Source of the DNA: Gammaproteobacteria bacterium
GTDB taxonomy: Bacteria > Pseudomonadota > Gammaproteobacteria > SZUA-229
Length of the DNA stretch: 42,282 bases
Direction of reading: 5' to 3'
Assembly (NCBI GenBank): GCA_030148865.1
Contig: JASBSR010000042.1
Location: forward strand, 1 to 42,282
Below are positions 10,567 to 23,700 of the stretch, one piece after another. The translations under genes were made by a program, and so were the position numbers. Under the pieces are notes generated by a model, which was given only the letters and a program-made list of their open reading frames with translations, did no database searches and had not been told where the DNA came from. How positions within the stretch are numbered: position 1 is the first letter of the stretch; the number at the start of each line of letters is the position of its first letter.

Positions 10567-11352
10567 ATGAAACTTAAATTATTGGCTGCGGCGATTGCTA
10601 TGAGTGCGGTGTCGCATTCAACATTCGCTGCGATTGCAGATCCTGATTTTGGTCAGGGCGAAGCGTTTTTCTCGATCTGGGACCCTGTCACTCTGAATTC
10701 ATACGTTCAGGATCTTGGTGTGAACTTTGATACATTACGGGCTAACCTTACTAACAGCACGTATTCGCTCAATTACTCAATTAATGCGAGTGTTTATGGT
10801 AGTGCTTTTGCCAGTTCTAATCCTGCCGATCTTATCTGGAATGTCAGTGTTGGTGAAAGAATCGATCCTAACTTTGCCAATATTGAAAACTACGGCATCA
10901 TCGGTACCAACAAAAATTTTTTCAAGCTCAATTCTGCTGCCTTGAATCAGGCAATAGAAGCTCATGGACAAATGGCGACTGCACAAAGAACAGCAATAGG
11001 TGGTGCAGCGCTTGATGGCACGATTGCCGATAATTTTGCTTACTGGGGTACTGTAGATAATGGCGGTTATGCCGGTGAATGTCGTACGTGGTGTTTCAAC
11101 TGGCAGGGCTCACCGGTTAATAATACAGCTGCTATTGGTGAGTCCATGAGCTTCTGGTACGAGCAGGCTAATGCATTTGTAAAAGACGATAACTTTGTCA
11201 CTGAAGCTGCGGGTGACTGGTCGTTCGATGGTCAGAACATTGTTTATGCGGCACCGGTTTCTCAGGTACCCGTACCCGCTGCGATCTGGTTAATGGGATC
11301 AGGTCTGGTCGGTCTGGTTGGTATTGCCCGTCGTAAAAAAACCATTGCTTAA
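10567..11352 (+). CDS. Exported protein with VPxPA/PEP-CTERM-type sorting tail
   Basis: A 261-residue protein with a cleavable signal peptide (about residues 1-21, ending STFAA). The C-terminus has the three parts of a PEP-CTERM-like sorting signal: VPVPA at 234-238, a hydrophobic helix, and the basic cluster RRKK at 255-258. Such tails are normally cut by an exosortase-like enzyme that transfers the protein to the envelope or to exopolysaccharide; no exosortase is in this window. The central domain is not recognised; it contains a Cys pair in an ECRTWCFNW segment that might form a disulfide. The start is supported by GGAG seven bases upstream. A large hairpin follows. Confidence 0.78.
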   Translation: MKLKLLAAAIAMSAVSHSTFAAIADPDFGQGEAFFSIWDPVTLNSYVQDLGVNFDTLRANLTNSTYSLNYSINASVYGSAFASSNPADLIWNVSVGERIDPNFANIENYGIIGTNKNFFKLNSAALNQAIEAHGQMATAQRTAIGGAALDGTIADNFAYWGTVDNGGYAGECRTWCFNWQGSPVNNTAAIGESMSFWYEQANAFVKDDNFVTEAAGDWSFDGQNIVYAAPVSQVPVPAAIWLMGSGLVGLVGIARRKKTIA

Positions 11353-11360
11353 TATCCGGC

Positions 11361-11393
11361 AAACACTTCCCCGGTCATGCCGGGGGAGTGTTT
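11361..11393 (+). terminator. Long GC-rich hairpin between the CTERM gene and the PstS-like gene
   Basis: A 14-bp stem (11361-11374 with 11380-11393, one T-G pair) with a 5-base loop. No T-run follows, so it may be a processing or stability hairpin, or a partial terminator that gives the two flanking genes different expression levels. Confidence 0.6.
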
Positions 11394-11421
11394 AATATCT
11401 ATCACAACTGAGGTTGTTAAA

Positions 11422-12837
11422 ATGAAACTGAATAAACTTGCTATTGGCTGTGCTGCAGCCCTGTTGTCAGGCCAGGTCATGGCGCATGCGCCCGGTACTG
11501 TGGCTGACGAAACACTGTGGATCTCCGGTGCATCAGCACAGGACAAAGCACTGGCTGCGTTGGTGGGTAATCTGTGCGTTGCTGGCACTCTGGATACTTT
11601 CAAGGATGGCGGTGTTGGTAAAGCCTATACCTCTTATTTCTGTACAATTGATGCGACGCTGGTTCCTGGCATGAGTGCGAATAAGAAAGTGCTGATCAAC
11701 AAGCGTTCAGCTGGCGGCTCGGGTAAGGGCGTACAGGTGGTGGCGGACGCGGTTGCAATCGAAGCCATGAATATCAACAACGGTAATTGTACAGACGTTG
11801 ATGGCAATCGTACCTGGGATTGTAGTATCGCAGGTGGCACCGCCAGTGGTGACCTGGTAATGCAGGTATCAACTGCGGGCATTTCCGATGTCGAACCGGC
11901 CATGTTCACTGGTCTCAACGTGCCTGCGGGTGATTCGGCTGTGACTCCTGCCCAGGTGGCAAAAATGGATATTACATCCATGAATGCTGTGATCTTCGGC
12001 GTACCTGTCACAGAAAATCTGTACCGTGCTCTGCAGACTGCGCAAGGTTTTAACACGACACTGGACGATGAAGCCAACATGCCATCATTGTCTTCAGCTC
12101 AGATCAATGGTTTGATCACCGGTCAGTTATCGAACTGGGATGATCTGGTCATCAATGGAACACCTCTGACTGCCGTTCCTGGTGTCACTCCACCAGCACC
12201 TGATGTGTTTTTTAGCTTTAGTAATAATCTGGTGCATATCTGCCGCCGCGTACCCGGTTCTGGTACTCAGGCGCAGATGAATGCTGTGTTTGCTAACGCA
12301 CCATGTGCTAGTGGAGTTCTTAATACTGCGCGTGCACCAGGCAATCCGGTTACTGGACCTCTGGTCGTAGAAAATTCGGGTTCAGGTGATGTCAACGTTT
12401 GTATGGATAACAAACTGGCTGCCAACAAGTGGGCAATTGGTGTACAGAGTCTTGAAAAATCACGTGCTTCATATCGCTTCATCAAAGTTGATGGTATAGC
12501 ACCGACGCTGAAAAATGTGGCTGAAAACAAGTACAAAGACTGGGTAGAAACGACCATTCAGTGGCGTAATACAGCCAATACTGGTCCTTCCGGTGATGCA
12601 CTTGCAATGCTGCAAACCGTTGCCAGGGATGCCAGCACGCCAACGACTATTGCTAGCCTGAATAGCAAGTTTGTACATGGTTTTGGTACCGGCGCTTATC
12701 TTGCGCTGAATACCAATGGTCATGTGCCTAGCTATCCGCATGTAGACAGCAATCCTGTCACCACCGCAACTCATGCGCCACTGGGCACACCAAACACTTG
12801 CAATCTGCCGGTGGTTAATATTAAGAGCGAGCTATAA
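11422..12837 (+). CDS. Secreted PstS-like (periplasmic binding protein fold) protein
   Basis: A 471-residue protein with a signal peptide (about 1-21, ending VMAHA). The start is the ATG at 11422, with GAGG upstream, not the in-frame ATG at 11377. Two regions recall phosphate-binding PstS proteins: LWISGASAQDKALAAL near the mature N-terminus, and LSSAQINGLITGQLSNWDD followed further on by RRVPGSGTQAQMNAVF, parallel to the PstS pattern of aligned helices, WND and a R-DGSGT loop. Several cysteines probably form disulfides. The ligand is unknown and no ABC transporter is nearby, so a scavenging, adhesion or surface role is as likely as import. The resemblance is my reading of motifs, not a search result. 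Confidence 0.62.
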   Translation: MKLNKLAIGCAAALLSGQVMAHAPGTVADETLWISGASAQDKALAALVGNLCVAGTLDTFKDGGVGKAYTSYFCTIDATLVPGMSANKKVLINKRSAGGSGKGVQVVADAVAIEAMNINNGNCTDVDGNRTWDCSIAGGTASGDLVMQVSTAGISDVEPAMFTGLNVPAGDSAVTPAQVAKMDITSMNAVIFGVPVTENLYRALQTAQGFNTTLDDEANMPSLSSAQINGLITGQLSNWDDLVINGTPLTAVPGVTPPAPDVFFSFSNNLVHICRRVPGSGTQAQMNAVFANAPCASGVLNTARAPGNPVTGPLVVENSGSGDVNVCMDNKLAANKWAIGVQSLEKSRASYRFIKVDGIAPTLKNVAENKYKDWVETTIQWRNTANTGPSGDALAMLQTVARDASTPTTIASLNSKFVHGFGTGAYLALNTNGHVPSYPHVDSNPVTTATHAPLGTPNTCNLPVVNIKSEL

Positions 12838-12878
12838 GTTCAGGAGATTATCGCAGTGCAAAGCTGCGAGTATTAAAA

Positions 12879-12907
12879 ACGGGCCGGTAGATACCGGCCC
12901 GTTTTTT
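12879..12907 (+). terminator. Strong intrinsic terminator before the TPS operon
   Basis: A 10-bp perfect stem (ACGGGCCGGT with ACCGGCCCGT), a 4-base loop and a T6 run. It isolates the genes upstream from the secretion operon that starts at 13046. The 138 bases that follow are A+T-rich and must hold the operon promoter; a TATTAT box near 12988 is the best -10 candidate. Confidence 0.92.
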
Positions 12908-13045
12908 GTGTATTACCAAAATATAAATTAAATATGAATATTATGTGACTGTTGCGGTTTCCTGCTTTCGTGGAATTACGACTTCTGTATTATACGCGCG
13001 GTGAGGGTGTCGCGGTATTTCTGCCTTATTTTGTGACATCATAAA

Positions 13046-14701
13046 ATGTTAAATAAAATATTGATGAATCGGACGCTTGCGATATGGTTGTTTTTGTTCG
13101 CACATGTTGTATGTGCTCAGGAAGGCGATTCAAATATGCAGAACGCTGTCACGGAAACGGAACAGGAGCTAGTGCAAGCTGGCGATCAGACTAAAACCGC
13201 GCGTTTTAGTGTCTGGGAATATCAAGTTGTGGGTAATACTCTACTGCAGACGATGGCAATAGAGCGTGTGCTTACGCCTTATCTGGGGCCTGATAAGTCT
13301 GCCAGTGTGATTGGCGAAGCGGCTGATGCTCTGGAGCGTCTCTATAAGGACAAAGGGTTTCCTGCGGTTTATATTGATATTCCGGAACAGAACGTTGTTG
13401 CGGGTGTCGTGCAGCTGGTTGTCAATGAAGCAAAAATATCGCGTTTACATATCTCTGGCTCCCGGTATTTCACGTTGAGCAATCTCAAGGATAAAGTGCC
13501 GGCCTTGCGTCCTGATCAGGCGATCCATCTGCCATCTATCCAAACTGATATTCAGAAGCTGCATAGCTATACCACTGATCTACAGGCGGTGCCGATACTC
13601 AAGGCGGGCCGGCAGCCGGGCACCATGGAAATAGAACTGAAGGTTAAGGATAAATTACCGTTGCATGGCAGTGTGGAATTGAATAATTATCATAGCGCCA
13701 ATACGACGAGTACGCGGCTCGAGGCCGGTATGAGCTATGACAATCTCTGGCAGAAGTTTCACAGCTTTAAGCTCACGGCGCAAACTACGCCGGAAAAAAC
13801 CGACGAGGTTCGCGTTCTGGTCGCAAATTATATTATGCCAGTTGATGGGGCTAAAAATCGGCTGGCATTTTATGCGGTCAAATCCAGCAGTGATATCGCT
13901 ATCCTGAACAGTCTTACAGTTGTGGGTCAGGGTAATATATATGGCGCACGCTATGTCATACCGTTAGAGACCAGTCACGAGCGCTCACAGTCCACGGCAA
14001 TTGGTCTGGATTACAAGGATGTTGAGGACTCGGTCAATCTTCAGAACACGGTGGCGATCAAAACACCTATTAGCTATCTGATGGCAAGTGCTTCTTACAA
14101 CACAAGCTTGTACGGCACAGATTCAACTACCAGTTATTCGGTTTCTGTCAATGCTGGTGTGCGTGGTCCTAATCGCAGAAACGAATTTGAAACCAAGCGT
14201 TTTAAAGGTTCGCCTGATTTTATTTATTTTCGAGGTGATATAGAGCGTACAGATACCTTTTCTAACGATACAAGATTAAAGACACAGTTGAAATATCAAC
14301 TGACTGCTTTTCCCTTAATCAGTAATGAACAATTTTCGGCTGGCGGGCACTTGACGGTGCGCGGTTATTATGAATCTCAGGTCCTGGGTGATAATGGTGT
14401 TGCCGCCAGTGTCGAATTTCAGTCACCGGCTTTTAAATTGCTCGATGATTATGATTTGAGTGTGCGTGTTTATGCATTTATTGATGGCGCGTCTGTTTCA
14501 ACAGTCGAGCCACTGGCGAATGAATTAGCACACGAGGAGCTAATTAGTGCGGGCCTCGGGCTGCATGTCATAAAATCGAAACAACTTAGTCTTAAAATCG
14601 ACTGGGAAAATCCGTTACGCACTGCTGGTGATGTCGGGTCAGGCACACTGATTAGTAAGGGTGATTATCGTGTGGCCGCAAGCTTCATCTACTCCTTCTA
14701 A
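13046..14701 (+). CDS. TpsB outer-membrane transporter (FhaC/ShlB family)
   Basis: This is the translocator of a two-partner secretion system: an Omp85-superfamily barrel that recognises the TPS domain of its TpsA in the periplasm and exports it. The 551 residues comprise a signal peptide (cleavage near VVCA-QEG, about residue 24), two POTRA domains (about 53-131 and 132-210) and a 16-strand-type barrel ending in the aromatic terminus FIYSF, the usual signature for BAM-dependent insertion. The conserved L6-loop VRGY motif is at residues 438-441 (LTVRGYYES). The length is normal. TpsA follows after 24 bases. It is the first gene of the seven-gene run. Confidence 0.92.
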   Translation: MLNKILMNRTLAIWLFLFAHVVCAQEGDSNMQNAVTETEQELVQAGDQTKTARFSVWEYQVVGNTLLQTMAIERVLTPYLGPDKSASVIGEAADALERLYKDKGFPAVYIDIPEQNVVAGVVQLVVNEAKISRLHISGSRYFTLSNLKDKVPALRPDQAIHLPSIQTDIQKLHSYTTDLQAVPILKAGRQPGTMEIELKVKDKLPLHGSVELNNYHSANTTSTRLEAGMSYDNLWQKFHSFKLTAQTTPEKTDEVRVLVANYIMPVDGAKNRLAFYAVKSSSDIAILNSLTVVGQGNIYGARYVIPLETSHERSQSTAIGLDYKDVEDSVNLQNTVAIKTPISYLMASASYNTSLYGTDSTTSYSVSVNAGVRGPNRRNEFETKRFKGSPDFIYFRGDIERTDTFSNDTRLKTQLKYQLTAFPLISNEQFSAGGHLTVRGYYESQVLGDNGVAASVEFQSPAFKLLDDYDLSVRVYAFIDGASVSTVEPLANELAHEELISAGLGLHVIKSKQLSLKIDWENPLRTAGDVGSGTLISKGDYRVAASFIYSF

Positions 14702-14725
14702 TCTAATCAGCTGTCTGTTGAAAAT

Positions 14726-17700
14726 ATGCAACAAGAAAAATACTCTGTTGAGGCAATGTCAATGATGATATCGAGTGTCAGCAAGTATGCATCAGCCGCA
14801 GCCTGTAAGCTTCGGTTGTTATCAGCTACGTTGCTATCAACCACTCAGTTACCGCGCCTGGGCTTGCTTGTTTTTGCGCTCACTTTGATGCTGCACCATC
14901 GCGCAGCATATGCCGGATTGCCGGAGTTGAGAGGTCAGCCGGGTGCTGGCATTGCTGTAGTGGAGAATGGTACTGACATGATCATTGACCAGCAGACAAA
15001 TAATGCCGTGCTGGACTGGAACAGTTTTGATATTGGTGCTAATAATTCAGTTACCTTTGACCAGCCGAACTCAAGCTCTGCAATACTGAATCGTATCTTC
15101 GATACAAAGCCCAGTCTGATTCAGGGTAGTATCAATGCTAATGGTCATGTCTACTTATACAATCAAAACGGCATGATTTTTGATGGCAGCTCACGTATTA
15201 ATGTGGGTTCATTAACGACAACAACTTTATCAGTCGATCCGGCCAGATTCATGGACGGTACTCTACTGTCGACTATTAATAGTGGCAGCCCGGCATTCTT
15301 TGACGCGTCTGGCAATAACACAGGTGAAATCGATATTCGTACGGGTGCGAAAATTACGACGCATAGCCCGGATGGGGGTCGAATTTTCGTTATCGCATCT
15401 AAGATCACCAATGCGGGTACGCTGACATCACCTGATGGCCAGACAATACTGTCGGCGGCGAAAGATAAGGTTTATCTGGTTGGTTCAGATGGTGATCCCG
15501 GTATGCGTGGATTGCTGGTCGAGGTGAATGCCGGTGGTACGGTTGACAATCTCGGTAATATTATTGCTGAGAGGGGAAATATTTCACTGGTTGGTATGGC
15601 GGTTAACCAGATGGGTCATGTGCGCGCGACCACATCGATTGATAAAAATGGTTCTATCCGGTTGCTGGCGCGTGACACTGTCAGTTTTATTGAAAATGGA
15701 GGAAGCTTAACTGCTGAACAGTTGGCTGCAGTGGGTATCGATGGCGGCGCTACGAATAGACCGAGCGCCAGCAAGTTGGCAGTCACGCAGCGTTCGGGCG
15801 AGGTGGTTCTTGGCAAAGGCAGTAGCACGGTTGTAGCACTGGATTCGGATTCAATTGATGATTCGACTACGGCCGCACCAGATGCGCGCGTACAGTTGAA
15901 ATCGAAAGTCGAAGTGGTGGCGAATAAAGTATGGATGCAAAAAAATTCACAAATTATAGCACCTTCAGGCGAGGTCAAAATCACTGCCACGGATTCACCC
16001 GCGGCACCCATGACAAACAGTGTACGTAATGACAGTTATGTGTATCTGGATGAGGCGAGTCAAATTGATGTTTCAGGGACCACTGATACAGTGTTGGCAA
16101 TGGAGCGAAATTCACTTGCCGTTGATACCCGTTCGAATGAACTGGCAGATGCGCCCTTACAGCGTGAAAGTGTTCTGCGGGGTGAAACATTGTTTGTGGA
16201 TTTACGCAAGGGCGCAGATATAATTGATTACAGTGGCGCGCTTGCGAATGTAGAAAAAGGTCTGCAAGAGCGTTTATCCAGTGGTGGCAATATCACGATA
16301 CGTTCGGAAGGTGATGTTGTCCAGCATGATGGTTCGGTGCTTAATGTCTCAGGCGGGCAGGTGCAATACACATCCGGCTACGTGAAAGAATCAAAGCTGG
16401 TTTCGGAGGGTCGGGTCTATAGCCTGAATGATGCAGACATATTTAGAACTTATGATGCAGTTCTCGGCACTGCTTCAAAATTCCATCAACGCTGGGGTGT
16501 TACAGAATATTTCGACAACTTTTCTAACGTTGATAAAGGGCAGTACGTATACGGTTTTGTCGAGGGCAAAGATGCCGGACGGGTTTCAATTGAAGCTGCT
16601 TCAGCTTTATTAGCCGATGGCGGTGTGCGAGCAGGTACGGTTATCGGTCCTTACCAGCGTGATTTTCAGAATCTGCCGAATGGTGGTGAGCTGGATGTAA
16701 ATCTGAGATCAGTAAATGATATAGCTCAGAACGTGCATTTTCTGGCTGAATCATTCGTAACGCCAATTACGGATCAGTTGGCACAGGCTCCAGGTGTCGA
16801 TATGAATCGCAGCAATATCAATGCAGATCTTGTGCTGTCAGATAAGTATATTGCTAATGCTGATATCGCGGTGCTACGGATGACGACAAATGGCGAAGTC
16901 GTCGTCGATAAGTCAGCGGCAGTTGTTGCCGATCTGGCAACAAGTATTGATCTGACTGCTTCTAAAATTAATGTCGATGGCAGTCTGATCAGCCATTCGG
17001 GTTCGGTTGCACTGACGGCTACGCCTGTGCGTATCGGCAGGGCTGATCTCAATATCGGTGCTGATGCAGTTATCGACACATCCGGTATCTGGATCAATGA
17101 TAGCTGGTATGTTCGTGAACCACCGTCGACTACGCCATTAGCGATAGCCGGCGGTTCCATTCGTCTGCAGGCCGATGGTTATGTGAATCTGAACCAGGGC
17201 TCGGTGCTGGATGTTTCAGGTGGTGCGTGGCTCAACCCGACATCGAAAGTAAACGCCGGTAAAGGGGGTGACATTGGTCTGGTCGCTAATGTGCCCGGTG
17301 GTGTGTCGTCAGGATCTGCGGTGAAAATGAACGGTGATTTTCGGGGCTATGGACTATACAAAGGCGGTAAGCTCAATATTACAACTGCAAGTGTTTTAAT
17401 CACTGATGATACTTCTGTTATCGCTGCGCCCGATCAGATGCTGCTGCGATCGGATTTCTTCAATACCGGCGGCTTTGGCAAATATGTGCTAACAGCAAAT
17501 ACCGGTAGCATGACTATAGATGCCGGGTTGCAACCACGGGCTGCGAATGCGGTTTTGAATACCTCTAATGTTGATACTGTCGGCGCTAATGACAACAGGC
17601 CAGGCAAGAATGTGTTATTCGCGCCCAGTGAAACGCCGATGCAGGCGTTATCGCACATAGCGCGTTTGCCTGAATCATTACGCCAGCCGGTGGATCTTGA

Positions 17701-20700
17701 GTTCAATCTTCAGCAGACAGTTACTAATCCAGCGAATTTACTGGTTGTAACTGAGCGGGCGGCGATCTCTACTGATGTAGGAGCGTCTCTACATCTGAAT
17801 TCAGATAGCAGTATTCACATGCTTGGTAGTATTGATGCGCCCGCCGGTGAAATAGCCCTGAGCATAAAAGCCCCTGACCCTGATGTAACGGAACCGGGGT
17901 TTATGGCTAATCAGGGTATCTGGCTGGCAAATGGCAGTCGTCTGAGTGCAAAGTCCGATTTTGTTAAAGCACCTAATGAACGCGGATTGAATATCGGCAC
18001 GGTATTTGATGCCGGCAGTGTAACACTGGCGGCAGACCGTGGTTATGTCGTGATACAGAATGGTGCGACTATTGATGTGTCTGCAAAATCGGTAGCGCTC
18101 GACCGGCTCGCCGCAGTTTCGGAATATGGCGTTGATTATCAGACCCAGAATGTTGCGCCTAAAGCGGGTGCTGTTAAGTTAGCTTCGGCCGAAGGTATTT
18201 TTATTGAAGGCGATGTCGCAGCGCACGCCGCGCGCCTACCGGGGGCGCGTGGTGGCAGCCTGGAAGTGGCACTCAGCACCACGACTCGCGGTATTGATGT
18301 TTCTGAAAATGCAAATCTTACCAACAAATTTAACTTCAATGCACGCGATATTATTTTAACCGATCAGCGCACTAAGCGACTGGCACTGGATCTACAAGTA
18401 GGGGCTACGATCGGTAATGGTTTGAACGGAGCCGCGTATCTAAGTGCAGACCAGATCGAAACCAGTGGTTTTGATAAGCTGCGTTTGAATACTTCAAATG
18501 TTACCAGTGGTAACGTTGCTAACGCTTCTGAGATTCGGCTTGAGTCTGACTTTAATCTGGCGCTAAAGAATTCGGTGTATCTGAATGCGCCCAGAATCAA
18601 TGCCAATGGCTATCAGATTGATGTTAGCGCGCCGTATTTAAATATTGGCACTGCCAGTGCATCACGCAATACTGCGGTGACAAATCCGCAGTTGAATGCA
18701 GGTGGATTTACCTTGAATGCATCGTTAATCGATGTGCTTGGTGATGTTAATATTACTAATACGGGTTTGCTCAGACTAAATGCACTGGATGATATTCGCT
18801 TAACCGGTGCCACATCTTCACAGGCTTTCGATCAGTTACTGGGCTCCCTGAATACCGCCGCCAATATTGAAATGACTGCGCGCCAGGTATACCCAAGCAC
18901 TAACAGCAAATTCGAGATTAATCTGCTCTCAAATCCGGATGGTGTTGTCTCGATTGCTGGTGCTGGTGAGCATGCATCAGTGCTATCTGCCGGCGGCCAT
19001 ATTGGTATAAACGCACCCACAATCAAACAGGGCGGTGTTATCAAGGCACCACTTGGTGAGATTGTGTTAAATGCAACTGACAGTATTCAATTATTACCCG
19101 ATAGTTTGCTATCGATATCCACCGAAGGCGCGATTATTCCTTTCGGCAAGACTCAATTTGCCGGCTCGAACTGGAATTATAATATTGGCAATACCGTTGC
19201 GGCGGCACAACTCCCGGAGAAATCGATTGAACTGAACGCACCGAACATTGATTTGCAAAATGGCTCTGTGGTTGCTGTATCCGGTGGTGGTGATGCGGTC
19301 GCCTGGGAGTTTGTATCGGGGCCCGGCGGCAGTAAAGATGTCTTACTGGGGGGTACAAGTGGTAGAAGCGTGGAGACCGGTGCATTTGCGGTTTTGCCTG
19401 ATACGGGAAATATGTATGCGCCTTACGATAGTCTAATTAGTAATAGTTTTTCCAGAGTAGGCGAGACTATATATCTGGATGGTGGTAACGGGCTTGCCGC
19501 TGGCTATTACGCCATTTTGCCGGCTACCTATGCATTGTTACCGGGCGCTAAATTAGTTACACCGGTATCGGGTATAAAAAATATTTTTCCGGGAAGGATG
19601 TTAACACGGGCCGATGGTACGGCGATTGTACCGGGACAGTACGCAATTGCGAATACCGACAGTCGTGATAGCACATGGAATGCGTTTGTTGTTGAAGATG
19701 GTGGTGTCGCCAGAACACGTAGTGAATATGTAGAAACCTATGCCAGTGATTATTTCCCGACCTATTCGCCGGCTAATGCAGGTTCGTTGATTATCGATTC
19801 TACGTTGAGTTTAATGCTGGCGGGTTCGATTACGGGTGATCATATTGCAGGTGCACAGGGCAGCCGGGTCGATATCATCTCTGACAATATTGAAGTTACC
19901 ACCGTTGGTGCGGCGAGTAATGCTGGTTTTATTCAGCTGACGGATGCGGCGCTGGGTAATCTTAATGTCGATAGCATCATGCTGGGTGGTCGCCGCACTG
20001 AGACTGATGATGGCGAAACATCAGTAGCCGTGCAATCTAGTCAGGTGGTGGTGCGGAAAAACGCCAGTCTACAAACGCCTGAGTTGTTACTGGTTGCTAA
20101 AGATGATATCGCGCTTGAAAGTGGTGCTGCACTTGCAGGAGCAGGCGGAGTCACGAGCACTACAGGTAAATCGCTTACGCTGGATAATAATGCTTCCATT
20201 GTCTCGGTATCGGTCAATCCACTAGCGAACCTTAAACGCACTGGCAGTGGCGCTGGCCGGGTGACGCTTGCTGCCGGTTCCACGGTTTCCGGACATTCGG
20301 TGATGATTGACGGTACCGATAATGTCAGTCTGGATGGCGATATTGTTCTGAACAACGGCAGTCTACATCTGGGGGCGCGGCAGATTAATCTGGGTACCAT
20401 GCCTGTCTCGGTGACCGGGCTGAATCTGACTGAGCAGTTTCTGGCGAGTTTAAGTCTCGATGAAATCAGGCTTCGTAGCCAGCAGGCGCTGTCAATTTAT
20501 GATGACGTTAATCTGTCATTTAATAATATGGAGTTGACAAGTTCTGGTATCAATAGCATATCAACGACTGCGGCAGACTTTACTTCTACAGGCAATATAA
20601 CACTTCGACAGAATGGTTCGAAAGTATCAACGACTGGCTCGGGCGCTGGTGTATTAACATTGTCAGCAAATCAGATCAGGCTGATCAACAGCGATGAAAA

Positions 20701-23700
20701 TTTTGTTATCGATGGTTTTGATTCGGTCAACTTTACTGCCTTGCAGGATTTCACTGGCGGCGGTGATGTTAGCGGCTGGTATGACTTCACTACTGCTAAT
20801 GTTCAGCTTGATACGCCGCTTATCAAGGGTGATGCCGGCTCGTATCTGGGATTACGATCGACAGGCAATATTGATCTCGTCAACACCAGTACGATATCCG
20901 CTCAGGCAGCCGGGGTAATGACGTTGGCTGCTGAAATTGATATCGAGGCGGCACGCGTTAATCTTGATACACAAATGGTGTTCCCGAGCGGTCGTATTGC
21001 TGCTCGCAGTACCGGTACTAATGAAAACGTTATCACCGGTAATGCTGCACTGCTAGATGTTTCCGGACGCACGCTTACTTATGTGGATTCCAGTCAGGCA
21101 GGCTCCAGCGGTGGTCAGGTTGATCTGATTTCCGATCAGGGATCGGTGATCACCAGCAGTGATTCCCGTATTCTGCTTGCATCTTCAGCGGTGGCCGGTG
21201 ATGCGGGGCGACTCAATGTGACTGCAGGCAACGGTAGTTTCGAACATGCTGGCAGTATCAGTACGAGCAACGCCGCTGGTTATGCCGGCGCGAGTTTCAG
21301 GCTGGATATTAATGCTGTTGCTGATTTGCCGGCGCTGTTGCAGTCGATTCAGGATGCGAGTTTCACCGCGCAGCAAAGCTACCGAATTAGAAATGGTGAT
21401 ATCACGCTACTCGACTTTGCTGATGGATCAGCCAATATTACTGCGCATGAAATTGGTCTTGCGGCCGATAATGGCAAGGTCAATTTGAGCGGCTATCTTG
21501 ATGCCTCTGGGGCAGATGCCGGCAAGATTGCTGTTTATGCATCGGGTGATGTCAATCTTAATGATGCTGTGATCGATACCTCAACAGGTGTATCTGATAA
21601 AGGCGGCGAGGTGATACTCGGCTCGAGCAATGGTGTGATTGTGATTGATAACTTGTCGCAAATTGATGTCTCGGCGGCAGAGCAAGCTGAAACAGGTCGG
21701 TTGGTATTGCGGGCACCGCGCACAAATACCAATAGCGACATTGCCATTAGCGACCTGGCGGGTGTTGTTACCGGTGCGGAACACATTGATATCGTCGGCG
21801 TTGCCAGTTATGGCGATAATGTAATTGGAACGGTGCAAACCACTGCATACAGAAATGATGCTGAAGCATGGATACTCAACAAAGGCGTGGTTATCAGCCG
21901 TCTTGGTCTGAATTCCGATCCGAGAGTACGTTATCTTGCTGGCGTTGATGTAATCAATGCAGCTGATATTACAGTGAGCAATCCGATTGACTTTTATCAG
22001 TGGCAACAGGATACCAGGGATGTTATCGATGTTGGTGCATTAACGATTCGCGCCGGCAATCATCTCAATATCAATGCCAGCATCAGTGATGCTGTGAGTG
22101 TTGAGCAATTATATACTGAATTCTCTGGTTTTCCTTTTCCTGGACCGGTTGTTCCAGTGGTTAAGCCGGGAGATTCGTGGAACTACCAGCTGGTTGCGGG
22201 TGCCGATATTGCATCGGTGAATCCAATGGCGGTATTGAATGGCTCTGGTGCCACTACAGTTGCGCTTAAGCTCGCGTCGGGTGTCGCGGTACGCACGGGA
22301 AATGCCAGCATTGATATAGCAAGCAGTGGCGATCTGAATCTTGTCGATCAAAATTCTGTTATATACACTACCGGCGAACCGGTTACCGGTAAATACGATA
22401 ATGCTCTTCTTGATTTGAGCAGCATGCCAGACGGCCCTTTGTTCGGTCGTAACGGCGGTGATATCTCGATAAATACAGGCGGCAATATTATTGCTGGCGT
22501 CAGTAATCAGTTCTTTTCAGACTGGTTGCAGCGTATCGGTAGTCCTGTTGGGGTGAATGGCGCTCCGGGAATGTGGGGCGTTGTGCTCGGGGATTTTGAG
22601 CAGGGCATTGCCACCTTCGGCGGTGGCGACATCACAGTGCGAGCCACCGGCGATATCGTAAATCTTTCAGTTTCCACGCCACGCACAGGATTACTGAAGT
22701 CAGATAATACGGTATTAATCCAGGGCGGTGGCAATATTGATGTGGTTGCAGGTGGTAATTACCGTTCTGCGAAAATTCTCGCTGATGGTGGCCGCGCGAA
22801 CCTACGCGTAGATGGTGATATGAATGCCAGTATCAGTGGCCTGAATACGCTGTTAGCGGTGGGTGATGCGCAGGTTCGAATTGAAACCGGGGGTGAAATC
22901 AATATTGAAGGCATTGCCAATACTACGATGTTGCCGATTACCAGCTTGCAATTCAGAGATGCAGCTGCTTACCGCAGAGAGCGCAACTACTTTTTCACAT
23001 ATGGTGACAATAGCACGGTAGATCTACAGGCGAATGCCGGCAAGTTGACATTGAATAATGATCGCACGGCAATTAAAGACGCTTTTGTCAATTCGGTGCC
23101 CTCAATAGATGTGAACGATTTTCTGGGCTGGGGCCTGTATCCAGGTTCATTGTCAGCCAGAACGCTGACGGCTGATCTACAAATCAATAATTCTTTTACC
23201 TTATTCCCGGATGCCGATGGTCAGCTTGCATTATTGTCAGCCGGTAATATTCGTTCGATAGATCGAAAGAATAGTGCAAATCCAATTATTGTGACAATGT
23301 CGGATGTCGCGGTATCCGATTTACCCGGGATTTATAATCCGGCGAATGCGACTACTGATATTGTTACCCGATTGTTCAGCAATAGCAGTGATGAGACGCT
23401 GAGGCACAGTGCCAGTGGGCCGATTCACCAAAATGATTCACAGCCGGTACGTTTTGTCGCGAATAACAATATCTTAATTGCTGATCCGCTCAAACTGGTG
23501 ACACCGAAACGCGCTGAAATACATGCCGGTGGTGACATCATCAATCTGGACGCCAGTATTCAAAATCTACAGCAGAATGACAAGAGCCAGTTTATTGCTG
23601 GTGGCGACATTTTATATACCATTTCCACAACGGACTCGGGTTCTTCGATTATCCGCAATGGCATTCATGTCACGGGCCCCGGCGCAATTGATATGATCGC

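Noticed and set aside
11634-12080. 148-codon minus-strand frame opposite the PstS-like gene
   Set aside because: The + strand frame has a signal peptide, a ribosome site and coherent motifs; the minus frame has none.
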